From an uncultured Pseudomonadota bacterium (lineage in GTDB: Bacteria > Pseudomonadota > Alphaproteobacteria > RF32 > CAG-239), in contig CASFMW010000006.1 of NCBI GenBank assembly GCA_949295935.1, forward strand, positions 1 to 37,489: a stretch of DNA of 37,489 bases. The letters run 5' to 3'. The notes beneath the pieces are model-generated. The model saw only the letters and a program-made list of their open reading frames with translations. It was not told the origin of the DNA and searched no databases. This document shows, one piece after another, positions 23,801-33,467 of this stretch. Numbering within the stretch: the stretch's first letter is position 1; each line of letters starts with the position of its first letter. The translations under genes were made by a program, and so were the position numbers.

Positions 23801-26329
23801 TTAAGCAGATTGTTTAACTTTTTCGTTTTTTGCTTCGCGTGCAACTTTTTTGGTCTGCTTGCGACTTTCAGCCGTGTGCCAAATATATTTGTCATATTCA
23901 AGCACAGCACGATCTGAAGAAAACTTGCCGATATTAGCCACATTAGCGATAGCTTTTTTAGCCCATTTTTCTTTGTCTTGAAAATCATCGGCAGCTTGTT
24001 TGATAGTTTTATCAAAGGCTTCCAAATCAGCCAAAACAAAGAAATAATCGCGATTGAGTAGCTCTTCAAAAATAGGCTTAAACAGCAATACATAATCTTT
24101 TTCACAGAACATATTTGAGTTCAATGAATTAAGAATACGTTTTACATAATCGCTGTTTTCGTATATTTCACGCGGATTATAAGAGCTGCGGTGCTTCTGA
24201 ATTTCTTCAGCAGTCAATCCAAATAGATAGAAGTTTTCATCACCGACTTCTTCTCTGATTTCGATATTTGCACCATCAAGAGTTCCGACAGTCAAGGCTC
24301 CGTTAAGAGCAAACTTCATGTTTCCGGTACCGGAGGCTTCAAAGCCGGCGGTAGAAGTCTGCAAGCTGACATCGGCTGCAGGAATAATAACTTCAGCCAA
24401 AGAAACCTTATAATCCGGCACAAAAACAACCTTAAGCATGTCGTTAACTCTCGGGTCATTGTTGATCACATCAGCCACATTGTTAATCAGCTTGATGATG
24501 AGCTTTGCAAAGTTATAAGACGGAGCAGCCTTTCCTGCAAAAATATATGTTTTTGAGGTAGCAAACTTTTTATTGTCTTTAATGATAGCAAGATAATCAC
24601 CAATAACTTGCAAAATTGTCATCAACTGACGTTTATATTCATGAATACGTTTTGCATGAACAATAAACATACTGTCAGGATCAATCAAAATACCTGATGT
24701 CTTTGAAATCACCTTAATTAAGCGCTTTTTATTTTCGCGTTTAACGCGAGAGAAATCCTCAACAAATTCTTTATCATTGATAAATTTGTTCAGTCCGGAC
24801 AGTTCATCAAGATCAATAATCCAGCCTTCACCGATTTTATCGCTGATAAGGTCAGACAAAGCGGTGTTAGCATGCAACAGCCAACGACGAGGTGTAATAC
24901 CGTTTGTGATATTGATAAACTTTTCTGGCCAAAGCTCATAAAAATCAGGAACAAGATTTGTTTTAATAAGCTCAGAGTGCAGTCTGGCAACACCATTGAC
25001 CGAGAACGAACCGACGATAGAAAGATTTGCCATTCTGATAATTTGGCTGTCGCCATCACCGACCACGATTGAAAGGCGACCGAGCTTAGCATTATCTTCA
25101 CCGAATTTAGAACGAGCAAAATCCATAAAGCGACGATTGATTTCATAAATAATCTGCAAGTGTCGCGGCAAAATTTTGCCAAGGATTCGTGTTGGCCAAG
25201 TTTCGAGAGCTTCTGGCAATAAAGTATGGTTTGTATAGGCAAAAACTTTAGTAACAATTTCCCAAGCAGTATCCCATTCTTGTCCATACACATCCATCAA
25301 CAAGCGCATCATTTCCACAATAGCGAGAGCAGGGTGTGTATCATTCAGCTGAATACATACATGATCAGGCAATTTGTGGAAGTCGTTGCTTTTCTCCAAA
25401 AAGCGACGAATAATATCTTGCACGGCGCAAGAAACAAAGAAATATTGCTGAACAAGGCGCAAAGCTTTTCCCGATTCGATTGCATCAGACGGATAAAGCA
25501 CACGTGAAATTGTTTCTGTTCCGATTTTATCCTTAACAGCTTCCATATAGCCACCTTCGTTAAAGATGTTAATGTCAAGCTCGTCATCGGTTTTTGCAGA
25601 GAATAGACGCAGATAGTTAACAGCCTTTCCCTTATATCCGACAATCGGAAAGTCATATGGAACACCGTAAACATGCTGAGTATTCATCCAAATAAAGGTG
25701 TCTTGACCGTTAGCATTTTTAATAACTTCCACATTTCCGTTAATAGGAATAGTAACCTTTCGGTCATTTCTTGCAAATTGCCAAGGAGAGTCTTCACCTT
25801 GCCAACTATCGGCTTGTTCAATTTGATATCCGTTTTCAAACTTTTGTTTAAACAAACCGAATTGATAGTTTATGCCATAACCAAATCCCGGAATGCCGAG
25901 AGAGGCCATAGAGTCCAGATAACAAGCAGCCAAGCGTCCTAAGCCACCGTTTCCAAGTGCCGGATCATATTCTGCATCAAAAATTTCTTGCAAAGAAATA
26001 TCTGGAAATCCATCAATTTTAATATCTTTAAGAATATCAAACAAGCCAAGGTTATGCAGGTTGTTTTCCAGCGAGCGACCAATAAGATATTCAATAGAAA
26101 GATAATAAACTCTTTTAGCATTTTCCTGATTATAACGAGCAATGGTATCATACATTTTATCCATGGCAAACTCGCGCACAGCCAAAGCAATAGCCTCAAG
26201 AGCCTCTTCTTTATTAATTTCACAAGTTCTCTTTCCGATAAAATATTTGATATAATGCTCAATAGAAAGTTTCAAACGAGCCTTATCAATTTCGCTGATG
26301 ATAGCGGTGGTATTATCTTTTTTCTTCAC
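23801..26329 (-). CDS. glgP: Glycogen/alpha-glucan phosphorylase
   Basis: The protein has 842 residues, typical for the GT35 family. It releases glucose 1-phosphate from alpha-1,4-glucans. The pyridoxal-phosphate site EASGTGNMKFALNGALTVGTLDGANIEI, with its lysine, is complete, and the N-terminal conserved ALGNGGLGRLAACYLDSMA and the central THPALAIVEMMRLL are present. The start is GTG at 26329-26327, eight bases after AGGAG on the minus strand. The C-terminus is unusually basic (KQTKKVAREAKNEKVKQSA). No other glycogen gene (glgA, glgB, glgC, glgX or malQ) lies in the window, so it is a single-gene unit ending at its own terminator. Confidence 0.96.
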   Translation of the reverse strand: MKKKDNTTAIISEIDKARLKLSIEHYIKYFIGKRTCEINKEEALEAIALAVREFAMDKMYDTIARYNQENAKRVYYLSIEYLIGRSLENNLHNLGLFDILKDIKIDGFPDISLQEIFDAEYDPALGNGGLGRLAACYLDSMASLGIPGFGYGINYQFGLFKQKFENGYQIEQADSWQGEDSPWQFARNDRKVTIPINGNVEVIKNANGQDTFIWMNTQHVYGVPYDFPIVGYKGKAVNYLRLFSAKTDDELDINIFNEGGYMEAVKDKIGTETISRVLYPSDAIESGKALRLVQQYFFVSCAVQDIIRRFLEKSNDFHKLPDHVCIQLNDTHPALAIVEMMRLLMDVYGQEWDTAWEIVTKVFAYTNHTLLPEALETWPTRILGKILPRHLQIIYEINRRFMDFARSKFGEDNAKLGRLSIVVGDGDSQIIRMANLSIVGSFSVNGVARLHSELIKTNLVPDFYELWPEKFINITNGITPRRWLLHANTALSDLISDKIGEGWIIDLDELSGLNKFINDKEFVEDFSRVKRENKKRLIKVISKTSGILIDPDSMFIVHAKRIHEYKRQLMTILQVIGDYLAIIKDNKKFATSKTYIFAGKAAPSYNFAKLIIKLINNVADVINNDPRVNDMLKVVFVPDYKVSLAEVIIPAADVSLQTSTAGFEASGTGNMKFALNGALTVGTLDGANIEIREEVGDENFYLFGLTAEEIQKHRSSYNPREIYENSDYVKRILNSLNSNMFCEKDYVLLFKPIFEELLNRDYFFVLADLEAFDKTIKQAADDFQDKEKWAKKAIANVANIGKFSSDRAVLEYDKYIWHTAESRKQTKKVAREAKNEKVKQSA

Positions 26330-26460
26330 GAAAATTACTCCTGAAAAAGTTAAACCTACAAGATTATCCCAAGGATAAAGGAGAATTGTTTGAAATATAG
26401 TTAATATGGATTATTTTTATAACAAGGTGCAATTTGTTATTATTTTATTTAGAAATTTCA

Positions 26461-26488
26461 TTGCATAATTCAACCAGTTTAATATATT
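26461..26488 (+). promoter_or_regulatory. Candidate tolC promoter
   Basis: TTGCAT (26461-26466) and TATATT (26483-26488) are 16 bases apart, about 40 bases before the tolC ATG. The 180-base interval 26330-26510 is AT-rich and must also contain the divergent glgP promoter, which I could not place with confidence. Confidence 0.45.
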
Positions 26489-26528
26489 GTATTAAGAAAA
26501 GATTTTAAATTTGAGGAAAAAAAGAAGT

Positions 26529-27890
26529 ATGAAAAAGAGTTTTTTATCGGCACTGATGTTGGCAAGCATGTTGTCAGGCACAGCGCAGGCAGAAACAATT
26601 TTTGAGGCTATGGAGTCAGCCTATGAAAACAATCCAACCTTACAGTCACAAAGAGCATATCTGCGTTCAATAGATGAAAACGCCGCAATCGCCCGTTCTG
26701 GCTTTCGTCCGACAATCTCTTTGAACGGTGGCTACAATGACCTTAAAACAAATGATGATTTAGAAAATTCTACCAATGAAGGTCAAAACGGAACAACCAT
26801 ATCTGCCGATATTACGCAACCGATTTTTTCAGGATTCTCAACAGTAAATACCGTAAAGTCAACGGATAGTGCCATTCGTGCTGCTCAAAACAGCTTGATG
26901 AATGTTGAGCAAGAAACTTTGCTGAGCGCATCAACGGCATATTTTGATGTTATTCAAAACAAAGCAATTGTTGATTTGCAAAAAAACAACGAAAAACTTC
27001 TTAAAAAACGCCTTGATGAAACATTGGAACGCTTTAAGGTTGGTGAGGTAACCAGAACCGACGTCTCTCAAGCAAAAGCCAGATATTCAAGCGCGCAAGC
27101 TGACCGTATCGATTCGGAGGGCACTCTGGAGTCCTCAATTGCCGAATATGTCCGCATCATTGGTAATGAGCCAAAAGATTTAACCGAACCGGGAGATATA
27201 AACAAATACCTTCCGAAAGATTTTCGCTCAGCTTATGAATATGCAAAAGAGCACAATTATTCAATACAACAAGCACGTCATCAACTCGATTCTCAAACAT
27301 ATAATGTTGCCGCACAAACAGGCGCATTACTCCCTGTTGTAAATTTGACCGGTAGTGTTTCTAAAAACAATAGTGACCCTTATGGTTATGACGGTGAACA
27401 CACAACAGATAATGTTGAGTGGGGCGTAAATATGTCTGTTCCTTTGTATGATGCCGGAGAAACCAGAGCAAAGATTCGCCAAAGCAAATACCAAAAATGG
27501 CAGGCTCAGGAAGAAGTTTTGGCCGCAGAAAGACAGGTTCGCTATGATATAAAAAATGCTTGGGAATTTATGGTCACGAATAAAGCCAGAATTTCTTCAA
27601 TTAAAGATCAGGTCAAAGCTAATGAAGTCGCTCTTGATGGTGTTCAAAAAGAAGAAGCCCTTGGTAACCGTACGATTCTCGATGTGTTAAACGCTTATCA
27701 GGAACTTTTGAACTCAAATGTAGAAGAAGTAAAAGCCAAAAGAGACTACTATGTTTCTTCAATGCAGTTGCTGATGGCTATGGGCAAGCTGACAGCAAAA
27801 GATTTGGCTTTGAACGTCGAACTTTATGATGCTCAAAAATACTATGACGAAACCAAAGGCAAATGGTTGACGCTTTCAATCGATGATTAA
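26529..27890 (+). CDS. tolC: TolC-family outer-membrane efflux/secretion channel
   Basis: The protein has 453 residues from the ATG at 26529; the upstream TTG at 26511 would add six basic residues and overlaps the GAGG ribosome-binding site. A Sec signal ends AQA/E (21/22). The mature protein shows the two-fold TolC repeat: an N-terminal helix-strand unit (TIFEAMESAYENNPTLQSQRA, then ADITQPIFSG) and a second unit with WGVNMSVPLYDAGETRAKIR. Between them are long coiled-coil helices, with the typical YFDVIQ and ERFKVGEVTRTDVSQAKA. TolC forms the outer-membrane exit for efflux pumps and type I secretion. No inner-membrane pump or adaptor is adjacent. popZ and valS follow on the same strand. Confidence 0.94.
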   Translation: MKKSFLSALMLASMLSGTAQAETIFEAMESAYENNPTLQSQRAYLRSIDENAAIARSGFRPTISLNGGYNDLKTNDDLENSTNEGQNGTTISADITQPIFSGFSTVNTVKSTDSAIRAAQNSLMNVEQETLLSASTAYFDVIQNKAIVDLQKNNEKLLKKRLDETLERFKVGEVTRTDVSQAKARYSSAQADRIDSEGTLESSIAEYVRIIGNEPKDLTEPGDINKYLPKDFRSAYEYAKEHNYSIQQARHQLDSQTYNVAAQTGALLPVVNLTGSVSKNNSDPYGYDGEHTTDNVEWGVNMSVPLYDAGETRAKIRQSKYQKWQAQEEVLAAERQVRYDIKNAWEFMVTNKARISSIKDQVKANEVALDGVQKEEALGNRTILDVLNAYQELLNSNVEEVKAKRDYYVSSMQLLMAMGKLTAKDLALNVELYDAQKYYDETKGKWLTLSIDD

Positions 27891-27915
27891 CCAAATTTAA
27901 CGAGAGGACGCTATT

Positions 27916-28752
27916 ATGGCAGAAAACGAAATCCCTCAAGATAATCCCTCAATGGAAGATATCTTGTCTTCCATAAAGGGGATATTGTCTGAAGATGAAC
28001 AAGGCAGTCCCGCCGCTCTTGAACAAAATGATAAAAAAGAAGACGACGAAATTTTTGATTTGTCATCTTCTATGATTATCGACACCCCGTCAAAGCCAGA
28101 ATCTCATAAGCCAGAAGACGACATAACCGCTGCTTTGGATGATGATCTTCCGGATATAAAGCTAGGAGAAGATGAGGATATAGATATTCCGGAAGAGCCT
28201 GTTTTTGCACCTCAGGTAAAGGTCGAAGAGGAAGATATTTCAATTTCTGCTGTGCCGCAAAACGAGCCGGAACCTGAAGCTAAAGAAGAGGCTATTTCTG
28301 AAGAACAGTTAGATAAACTCATTCAGTCAATAGATGACAATAATGTCGATTCTGTGCTTGAAAAAGAAATTCCCGAAGAAGCTCCTCTCGTTGAAGAAAA
28401 AGAGCTCGAAAAACCGGAAGACGTTTCTGATGCAATAATTGATAATTTTGCTCAGATGTTTTCTGAAAATAACAAAAAAGCAGAACCTGCGGCTGTTGCC
28501 GTTGCCCCGGCTCCTACTCAAATAGGCAATGGCGCGCAAACGGTAGAAGACTTAATCAAAGCCGTTATGGCCGAAAGCCTAAAACCGGCTATTGAACAAG
28601 CTTTAGCTTCGGTAGATAAAGACATCATGGAACTTGCCAAAGAACAAGTCTCAAAAGAGGCAAAAATTTGGGTTGATAAGAATTTGACCGAGGTTGTTGA
28701 ATCTGTAATCCGCGAAGAAGTAAAACGAGTGATGGCAAAGGTTGGGTCTTAA
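27916..28752 (+). CDS. popZ: DUF2497 family protein, PopZ-like polar organising protein
   Basis: The protein has 278 residues. The short N-terminal helix PSMEDILSSIKGILSEDE matches the partner-binding region of PopZ/DUF2497. The C-terminus (about 205-278: TVEDLIKAVMAESLKPAIEQAL, then AKIWVDKNLTEVVESVIREEVKRVM) matches the oligomerisation helices. The middle (about 20-200) is rich in Glu, Asp and Pro and likely disordered; it is roughly twice the length of the Caulobacter linker, since Caulobacter PopZ has 177 residues. PopZ forms a polar matrix that anchors the origin-bound ParB complex and recruits cell-cycle signalling proteins such as ChpT. Position directly before valS is characteristic of the family. 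The symbol is assigned by similarity. Confidence 0.85.
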   Translation: MAENEIPQDNPSMEDILSSIKGILSEDEQGSPAALEQNDKKEDDEIFDLSSSMIIDTPSKPESHKPEDDITAALDDDLPDIKLGEDEDIDIPEEPVFAPQVKVEEEDISISAVPQNEPEPEAKEEAISEEQLDKLIQSIDDNNVDSVLEKEIPEEAPLVEEKELEKPEDVSDAIIDNFAQMFSENNKKAEPAAVAVAPAPTQIGNGAQTVEDLIKAVMAESLKPAIEQALASVDKDIMELAKEQVSKEAKIWVDKNLTEVVESVIREEVKRVMAKVGS

Positions 28753-28785
28753 AAGAAAGGCAACAGCCTGACCTGACCTTTTTAA

Positions 28786-28826
28786 AAATGCTCTCAATTC
28801 ATCTGAAACTGAGAGCATTTTTGTGT
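28786..28826 (+). terminator. Rho-independent terminator after popZ
   Basis: AAATGCTCTCA (28786-28796) pairs perfectly with TGAGAGCATTT (28810-28820) around a 13-base loop, followed by TTGTGTTT. The T run is interrupted, so it may be leaky toward valS. Confidence 0.8.
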
Positions 28827-28887
28827 TTACATGTTTAAAATTAAGTGTTAATAAACAATTAACTAAAAATTAGAGGAATAGAACAAA

Positions 28888-31524
28888 ATGTTAGAAAAAA
28901 ATTATACCCCTAAAGATTTTGAAGAAAAAATTTATGCGGATTGGGAAACTTCGGGCGACTTTAAGCCGGATATGCGTTCAAATAAAGACGCTTTTGCAAT
29001 TGTTATTCCGCCGCCCAATGTTACCGGTATCCTGCACATGGGACATGCCTTGGATAATACCTTGCAGGATATTTTAATTCGCTATAACCGCATGCTTGGC
29101 AAAAAAGTTTTGTGGCAGCCGGGAACAGATCACGCCGGTATCGCAACTCAAATGGTTGTTGAAAGAAATCTGGCCAAGGAAGGAAAGACCAAGCATGATT
29201 TAGGGCGTGAAAAATTTATCGAAACAGTATGGAAGTGGAAAGAACACTCCGGCGGTACGATTACCAAACAGCTTCGCCGTTTGGGAGCATCTTGCGATTG
29301 GAGCCGTGAAAGATTTACCATGGACGAAGGCTTGTCTCGTGCCGTTCGCAAAATCTTTGTCAGCTTGTATAAAGATGGTCTGATTTTTAAGGCCAAAAAA
29401 TTAGTAAACTGGGATCCGAAATTGGGAACAGCTGTTTCTGACTTGGAGGTTGTTCAAAAAGACACACTCGGAAAAATGTATTACTACCGCTATCCGATTG
29501 AAGGTAGCGACAGTGAATATATTACAATCGCTACCACCAGACCGGAAACCATGTTTGGTGATACGGCTGTTGCAATATCTAAGGATAACGAAAAGTTGAA
29601 ACATTTAATCGGCAAAAATTGTATTATTCCGATAATCAATAAAGTTATCCCGATTATTGCTGATGAACATGCAGATCCTGAAAAAGGAACCGGTGCGGTT
29701 AAAATTACGCCGGCTCATGACTTCAATGACTTTGAAGTCGGCAAAAGACATAACCTCCCGTTGGTTAATATCTTAAATCCGGATGCAACCTTGAATGAAA
29801 ACACCCCTTATGAAGGTATGACCACGCAGGAAGCCAGAGCTAAAACTATTGAAGAATTAACCAAGCTTGGGTTAATGGACAAGATTGAAGATCATCCGAT
29901 GGTTATTCCTTACGGCGACCGCTCAGGCGTTGTCATTGAGCCTTTGATGACCGACCAGTGGTTCGTTGATGCGCCGACTTTGGCTAAAGAAGCTATGAGA
30001 GTTGTTGAAAACGGCGAAATGGAATTCGTTCCGAAGAGCTACGAAAAAACATACTTTGAGTGGATGAGAAACATTCAACCATGGTGTATTTCTCGCCAAC
30101 TTTGGTGGGGCCACCAAATGCCGATATGGTACGGACCGGATGACACAATTTTCTGCGAAGAAAATGAGGAAGAAGCCCTTGCCGCCGCCGAAAAGCATTA
30201 TGGCAAAAAAGTTGAACTTCGCCGTGAAACAGATGTTTTGGACACCTGGTTCTCTTCAGGCTTGTGGGCTTTTTCAACTTTGGGATGGCCGGATAAAACA
30301 GAGTATCTTGATACATTTTACCCGACATCAGTTTTGGTAACCGGCTTTGATATCATCTTTTTCTGGGTTGCTCGCATGATGATGATGAGCATGTACAAGA
30401 TGAAACAAGTTCCATTCAAAAAATGTTATATCCATGGCTTGGTTCGTGATGAAAAAGGTCAAAAGATGTCAAAGTCAAAAGGCAACACGGTTGACCCGAT
30501 GGCCACGATTGAAAAATATGGTGCCGATGCTTTGAGATTCTTCATGGCCGCGATGGAAACACAAGGACGTGATATTAACTTATCAGAAGCACGCATTGCC
30601 GGTTATCGTAATTTTGCAACCAAACTGTGGAATGCTGCTCGATTTGGTGAGATGAACGAATGCCGTTTGGACGCATCATATAATCCGAAAAATGCAAAAT
30701 TAGCTGTAAATAAATGGATAATTGCCAAGGCTCAAGAAGCCAGCAAAGAAGTCACCGAAAATTTAAACAGTTTCCGTTTCTCTGACGCTGCAAATGCTGT
30801 TTACCAATTTGTTTGGGGCTCATTCTGCGATTGGTATATTGAGATGATAAAACCGATTCTCTATGGCGAAAATGAGGCGGATAAGGCCGAAACCAGAGCA
30901 ACCTTTGCTTGGGTTTTGGATAGAATTCTGATTATTCTTCATCCGTTTATGCCGTTTATTACAACAGAGCTTTGGAACAATACGTCAGAAAGAAGCGTTA
31001 AGTTGATTCACGCAGCTTGGCCGGAAAATGAACAGATTGATGAACAAGCCATGAAAGAAATTGACTGGGCAATAGACCTGATTTCAGAGATTCGTTCGCT
31101 CCGTTCTGAAATGAACATTCCTGCCTCGGCGAAGTTGACGGTTTATCTGAAAGGCGCTGAAGAAAAGAGCAAACAGCATTTGTCTCAGCTCGATAAAATC
31201 ATCTGCACTTTGGCAAGATTAGAGAGCATTGGCGCTTATGAAGGCGAGATAACACCGGATATGGTTCAGGGTGTTTTCAAAGAAAGCACATTGCTTTTAC
31301 CGTTAAAAGGCGTTGTTGACTTTAAGGCAGAAAAAGAACGCCTTAAAAAAGAGCTGGATAACCTGAACAAATATTTGGAAGGTTATGAGCGTAAGTTGAG
31401 CAATCCAAGCTTTGTTGAAAGAGCTCCAGCTGCGGTTGTTGAAGAAGAACGCCGCCGCCAAAGCGAAGCTAAAGAAAATAAAGCTAAGGTAGAAGCCGCG
31501 CTTGAAAGAATAGCCAACTTCTAA
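28888..31524 (+). CDS. valS: Valyl-tRNA synthetase
   Basis: The protein has 878 residues, within the usual range. It charges tRNA-Val. The class I signature PPPNVTGILHMGHAL (HIGH-type) is near residue 45, and KMSKSKGNTVDP near residue 527. The editing domain includes TTRPETMFGDTAVA and the GTGAVKITPAHDFNDFEVG segment. The C-terminal arm is a coiled coil (FKAEKERLKKELDNLNKYL), characteristic of ValRS. All parts are present without frameshift. It lies between two hairpins and is probably its own transcription unit. Confidence 0.97.
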   Translation: MLEKNYTPKDFEEKIYADWETSGDFKPDMRSNKDAFAIVIPPPNVTGILHMGHALDNTLQDILIRYNRMLGKKVLWQPGTDHAGIATQMVVERNLAKEGKTKHDLGREKFIETVWKWKEHSGGTITKQLRRLGASCDWSRERFTMDEGLSRAVRKIFVSLYKDGLIFKAKKLVNWDPKLGTAVSDLEVVQKDTLGKMYYYRYPIEGSDSEYITIATTRPETMFGDTAVAISKDNEKLKHLIGKNCIIPIINKVIPIIADEHADPEKGTGAVKITPAHDFNDFEVGKRHNLPLVNILNPDATLNENTPYEGMTTQEARAKTIEELTKLGLMDKIEDHPMVIPYGDRSGVVIEPLMTDQWFVDAPTLAKEAMRVVENGEMEFVPKSYEKTYFEWMRNIQPWCISRQLWWGHQMPIWYGPDDTIFCEENEEEALAAAEKHYGKKVELRRETDVLDTWFSSGLWAFSTLGWPDKTEYLDTFYPTSVLVTGFDIIFFWVARMMMMSMYKMKQVPFKKCYIHGLVRDEKGQKMSKSKGNTVDPMATIEKYGADALRFFMAAMETQGRDINLSEARIAGYRNFATKLWNAARFGEMNECRLDASYNPKNAKLAVNKWIIAKAQEASKEVTENLNSFRFSDAANAVYQFVWGSFCDWYIEMIKPILYGENEADKAETRATFAWVLDRILIILHPFMPFITTELWNNTSERSVKLIHAAWPENEQIDEQAMKEIDWAIDLISEIRSLRSEMNIPASAKLTVYLKGAEEKSKQHLSQLDKIICTLARLESIGAYEGEITPDMVQGVFKESTLLLPLKGVVDFKAEKERLKKELDNLNKYLEGYERKLSNPSFVERAPAAVVEEERRRQSEAKENKAKVEAALERIANF

Positions 31525-31539
31525 AGCTGATAAAAAAAG

Positions 31540-31575
31540 ATTAAAGCCGCCTATGAAAAAAAAGGCGGCTTTAAT
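31540..31575 (+). terminator. Terminator-like hairpin after valS
   Basis: ATTAAAGCCGCCT (31540-31552) pairs perfectly with AGGCGGCTTTAAT (31563-31575) around a 10-base A-rich loop. There is no long T run after it, only TTAAT within the stem end, so termination strength is uncertain. Confidence 0.8.
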
Positions 31576-31667
31576 TGTAGGTGCGGATAAGTCTTATGAA
31601 ACAGTTTATTCTTAAATAAAAAGGTATATAGTAAACAAAAGGATAAAAGGTTATCAAAAAGAAAAAG

Positions 31668-32828
31668 ATGAATATAAGCCGCTTGATAGGGGGAATAATA
31701 GTCGGTTTAGCTTTCTCGGGCAGTGGAAATGCTCAAGAAGGCAGCGCTGTTTTATATTCTCCATCAATGGCCTCAGAGGCTGAAATAATAGCAAACGGCA
31801 AAATTGATGATAGCGTTTTGAGCTTTGATAATCTGGAGTTTGATGAAAACGGCGAGCTTCTTCCCTCAACAGCTAAAGCACAATCATCTCCGGCACAAAC
31901 CAGTGATAAAAAAGGAAGCACTCCGGCATCTGCTCCTAAAATACAAGGAATAATTCCTCCGCCCAGCCCGATAAAAGGCGGCGAAAATCCAGACTTTACT
32001 GAAGCAGAAGTATCCGTAGAAAAAATAGAAGAAGGCACAAGCTTAACCGACGCCTTGAAAAACAAAGAGGACGAAATCCCCCAAGAAAACGCCTCAAAAG
32101 AAGAAGGAACCTGGATAAGCAAACTCAAACAACCGCTAAGTGCAATCAGTAACAGTATTGTTTCCGGAGAGGGCGCCAAAAGCACACTCGAAAATTTAAT
32201 GACCGATTCTCAAGTCAATAAAGAACGTTCCAATGCATCAGTGTTTGATATATCTGGGATAATGCTGAGAATGTCTCCTCTTCAGGTTGATGACGCCATG
32301 AAAAAAAGAGGCTTTCAGAAAGTCAACCAAGAGTACGAAATACCCAATTTTATCCGTTGGCGCAACGAAGAAGCCTGCCGCAATAACGGTGTTGTCGGAT
32401 ATGAACGCCTTGAAAGTTGCGTTGTGGAAATGGCAAAGAAAAATAACTACCAATATATATACCTGACAAAATATGTAAAATATAAAACAAAAGAAGAAAT
32501 TACGGTAAGATATACCAGTAATTTTACTAATAATAAAGTTTATCAGGTTATATATAAAAGTATGGCGGCCACACTGACCAGCAGTGGCGCAAAAGCCATC
32601 TATTTAAGAAACATAAAAGTGTATGATTTCTGGAAGCTCATAAACCGTAAATATGGTGCTCCGGACAATAAAGAAGAAGTCACTTGGGGACTAGGAAATA
32701 ATAAACCCTATATGCGCGCCTCAACCGGATTTCTGCATCTTGAAGACCCGATGCTCAGAGAATTGGATTATACACGTATGTCGCGAGAAGATCAATTATT
32801 TATGAATACAAATTTATATAGTTTTTAA
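31668..32828 (+). CDS. Secreted protein of unknown function heading a signalling operon
   Basis: The protein has 386 residues. A signal peptide ends near GNA/Q (22/23). Residues 30-190 are Ser/Pro/Glu-rich and probably extended. A folded domain starts near 192 with DISGIMLRMSPLQVDDAMKKRGF, a pattern like the (I/V)xLxMxxxxVxxAL motifs of small periplasmic SmpA/BLIP-like units. A cysteine pair (C237, C251) that could form a disulfide follows, then strand-rich sequence to the end. I do not recognise the family. The ribosome-binding site is poor (only AAAAAGAAAAAG). Its stop lies 12 bases before chpT, so a secreted protein appears co-transcribed with cytoplasmic phosphorelay genes, which is unusual. 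Confidence 0.8.
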   Translation: MNISRLIGGIIVGLAFSGSGNAQEGSAVLYSPSMASEAEIIANGKIDDSVLSFDNLEFDENGELLPSTAKAQSSPAQTSDKKGSTPASAPKIQGIIPPPSPIKGGENPDFTEAEVSVEKIEEGTSLTDALKNKEDEIPQENASKEEGTWISKLKQPLSAISNSIVSGEGAKSTLENLMTDSQVNKERSNASVFDISGIMLRMSPLQVDDAMKKRGFQKVNQEYEIPNFIRWRNEEACRNNGVVGYERLESCVVEMAKKNNYQYIYLTKYVKYKTKEEITVRYTSNFTNNKVYQVIYKSMAATLTSSGAKAIYLRNIKVYDFWKLINRKYGAPDNKEEVTWGLGNNKPYMRASTGFLHLEDPMLRELDYTRMSREDQLFMNTNLYSF

Positions 32829-32840
32829 GAAGGAAAAAGA

Positions 32841-33467
32841 ATGAACGCTCAGGCAACAGAAATAGCAGAAATAATAAGTACACGCATAAGCCATGATCTG
32901 ATAGGAAATATCGGAGCAGTTGGTAATGCGGTAGAGTTGCTTGAAGAAGGGGATATGGACTTTCTTGATGATATAAAATCGATTCTAAAAATCAGTTCAG
33001 GGGTTTTAAATAGCCGCATGAAGTTTTTCAGAATGGCATTCGGTCTAGATAACAGCAATATAGAGGATGAAGAGCAAGTAAACAAGATCTCTCAGTTCTA
33101 CATAAAAACCATCGGCAGCGGAGCTAATAACGGCATAAACTTGACAATGAATTTGACCGGAAAAAAATTATACCGAGAAGCGATGCTGACGGTTATGATA
33201 CTTGTTGATACCATTATTCGCGGCGGCGAAATAACAATTTCTTGCGATTCAAACCAATTGGAGGCAAAGCTACGCTCAGAAAGAGAATTGTCTGCAGAAA
33301 AAATAGCAACAATACAAAAAATCTGGGAGAATATATATCCCGAAAATAAAGCCATATATGCAGCAGCAATATATCTTAACGAAAGGGTAAAAGCTCGAAG
33401 CTATAAAATAGCACAAAAAGAAACAGAAGGTTTTGAACTAAACATACAGATAAGGAACGAGCAATGA
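32841..33467 (+). CDS. chpT: ChpT-like histidine phosphotransferase
   Basis: The protein has 208 residues. The first helix carries IISTRISHDLIGNIGAVGNAVELLEE with the phospho-accepting histidine H18 followed by D-L, the ChpT/DUF2328 signature. The C-terminal part resembles a degenerate histidine-kinase ATP-binding domain without nucleotide motifs. In Caulobacter ChpT relays phosphate from CckA to CtrA and CpdR and so drives the cell cycle. The AAGGA ribosome-binding site is good. The stop overlaps the ATG of the following CheY-like gene, suggesting coupled translation. Whether this is the genuine CtrA-pathway ChpT or a paralogue serving the local CheY cannot be told from the window. Confidence 0.85.
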   Translation: MNAQATEIAEIISTRISHDLIGNIGAVGNAVELLEEGDMDFLDDIKSILKISSGVLNSRMKFFRMAFGLDNSNIEDEEQVNKISQFYIKTIGSGANNGINLTMNLTGKKLYREAMLTVMILVDTIIRGGEITISCDSNQLEAKLRSERELSAEKIATIQKIWENIYPENKAIYAAAIYLNERVKARSYKIAQKETEGFELNIQIRNEQ

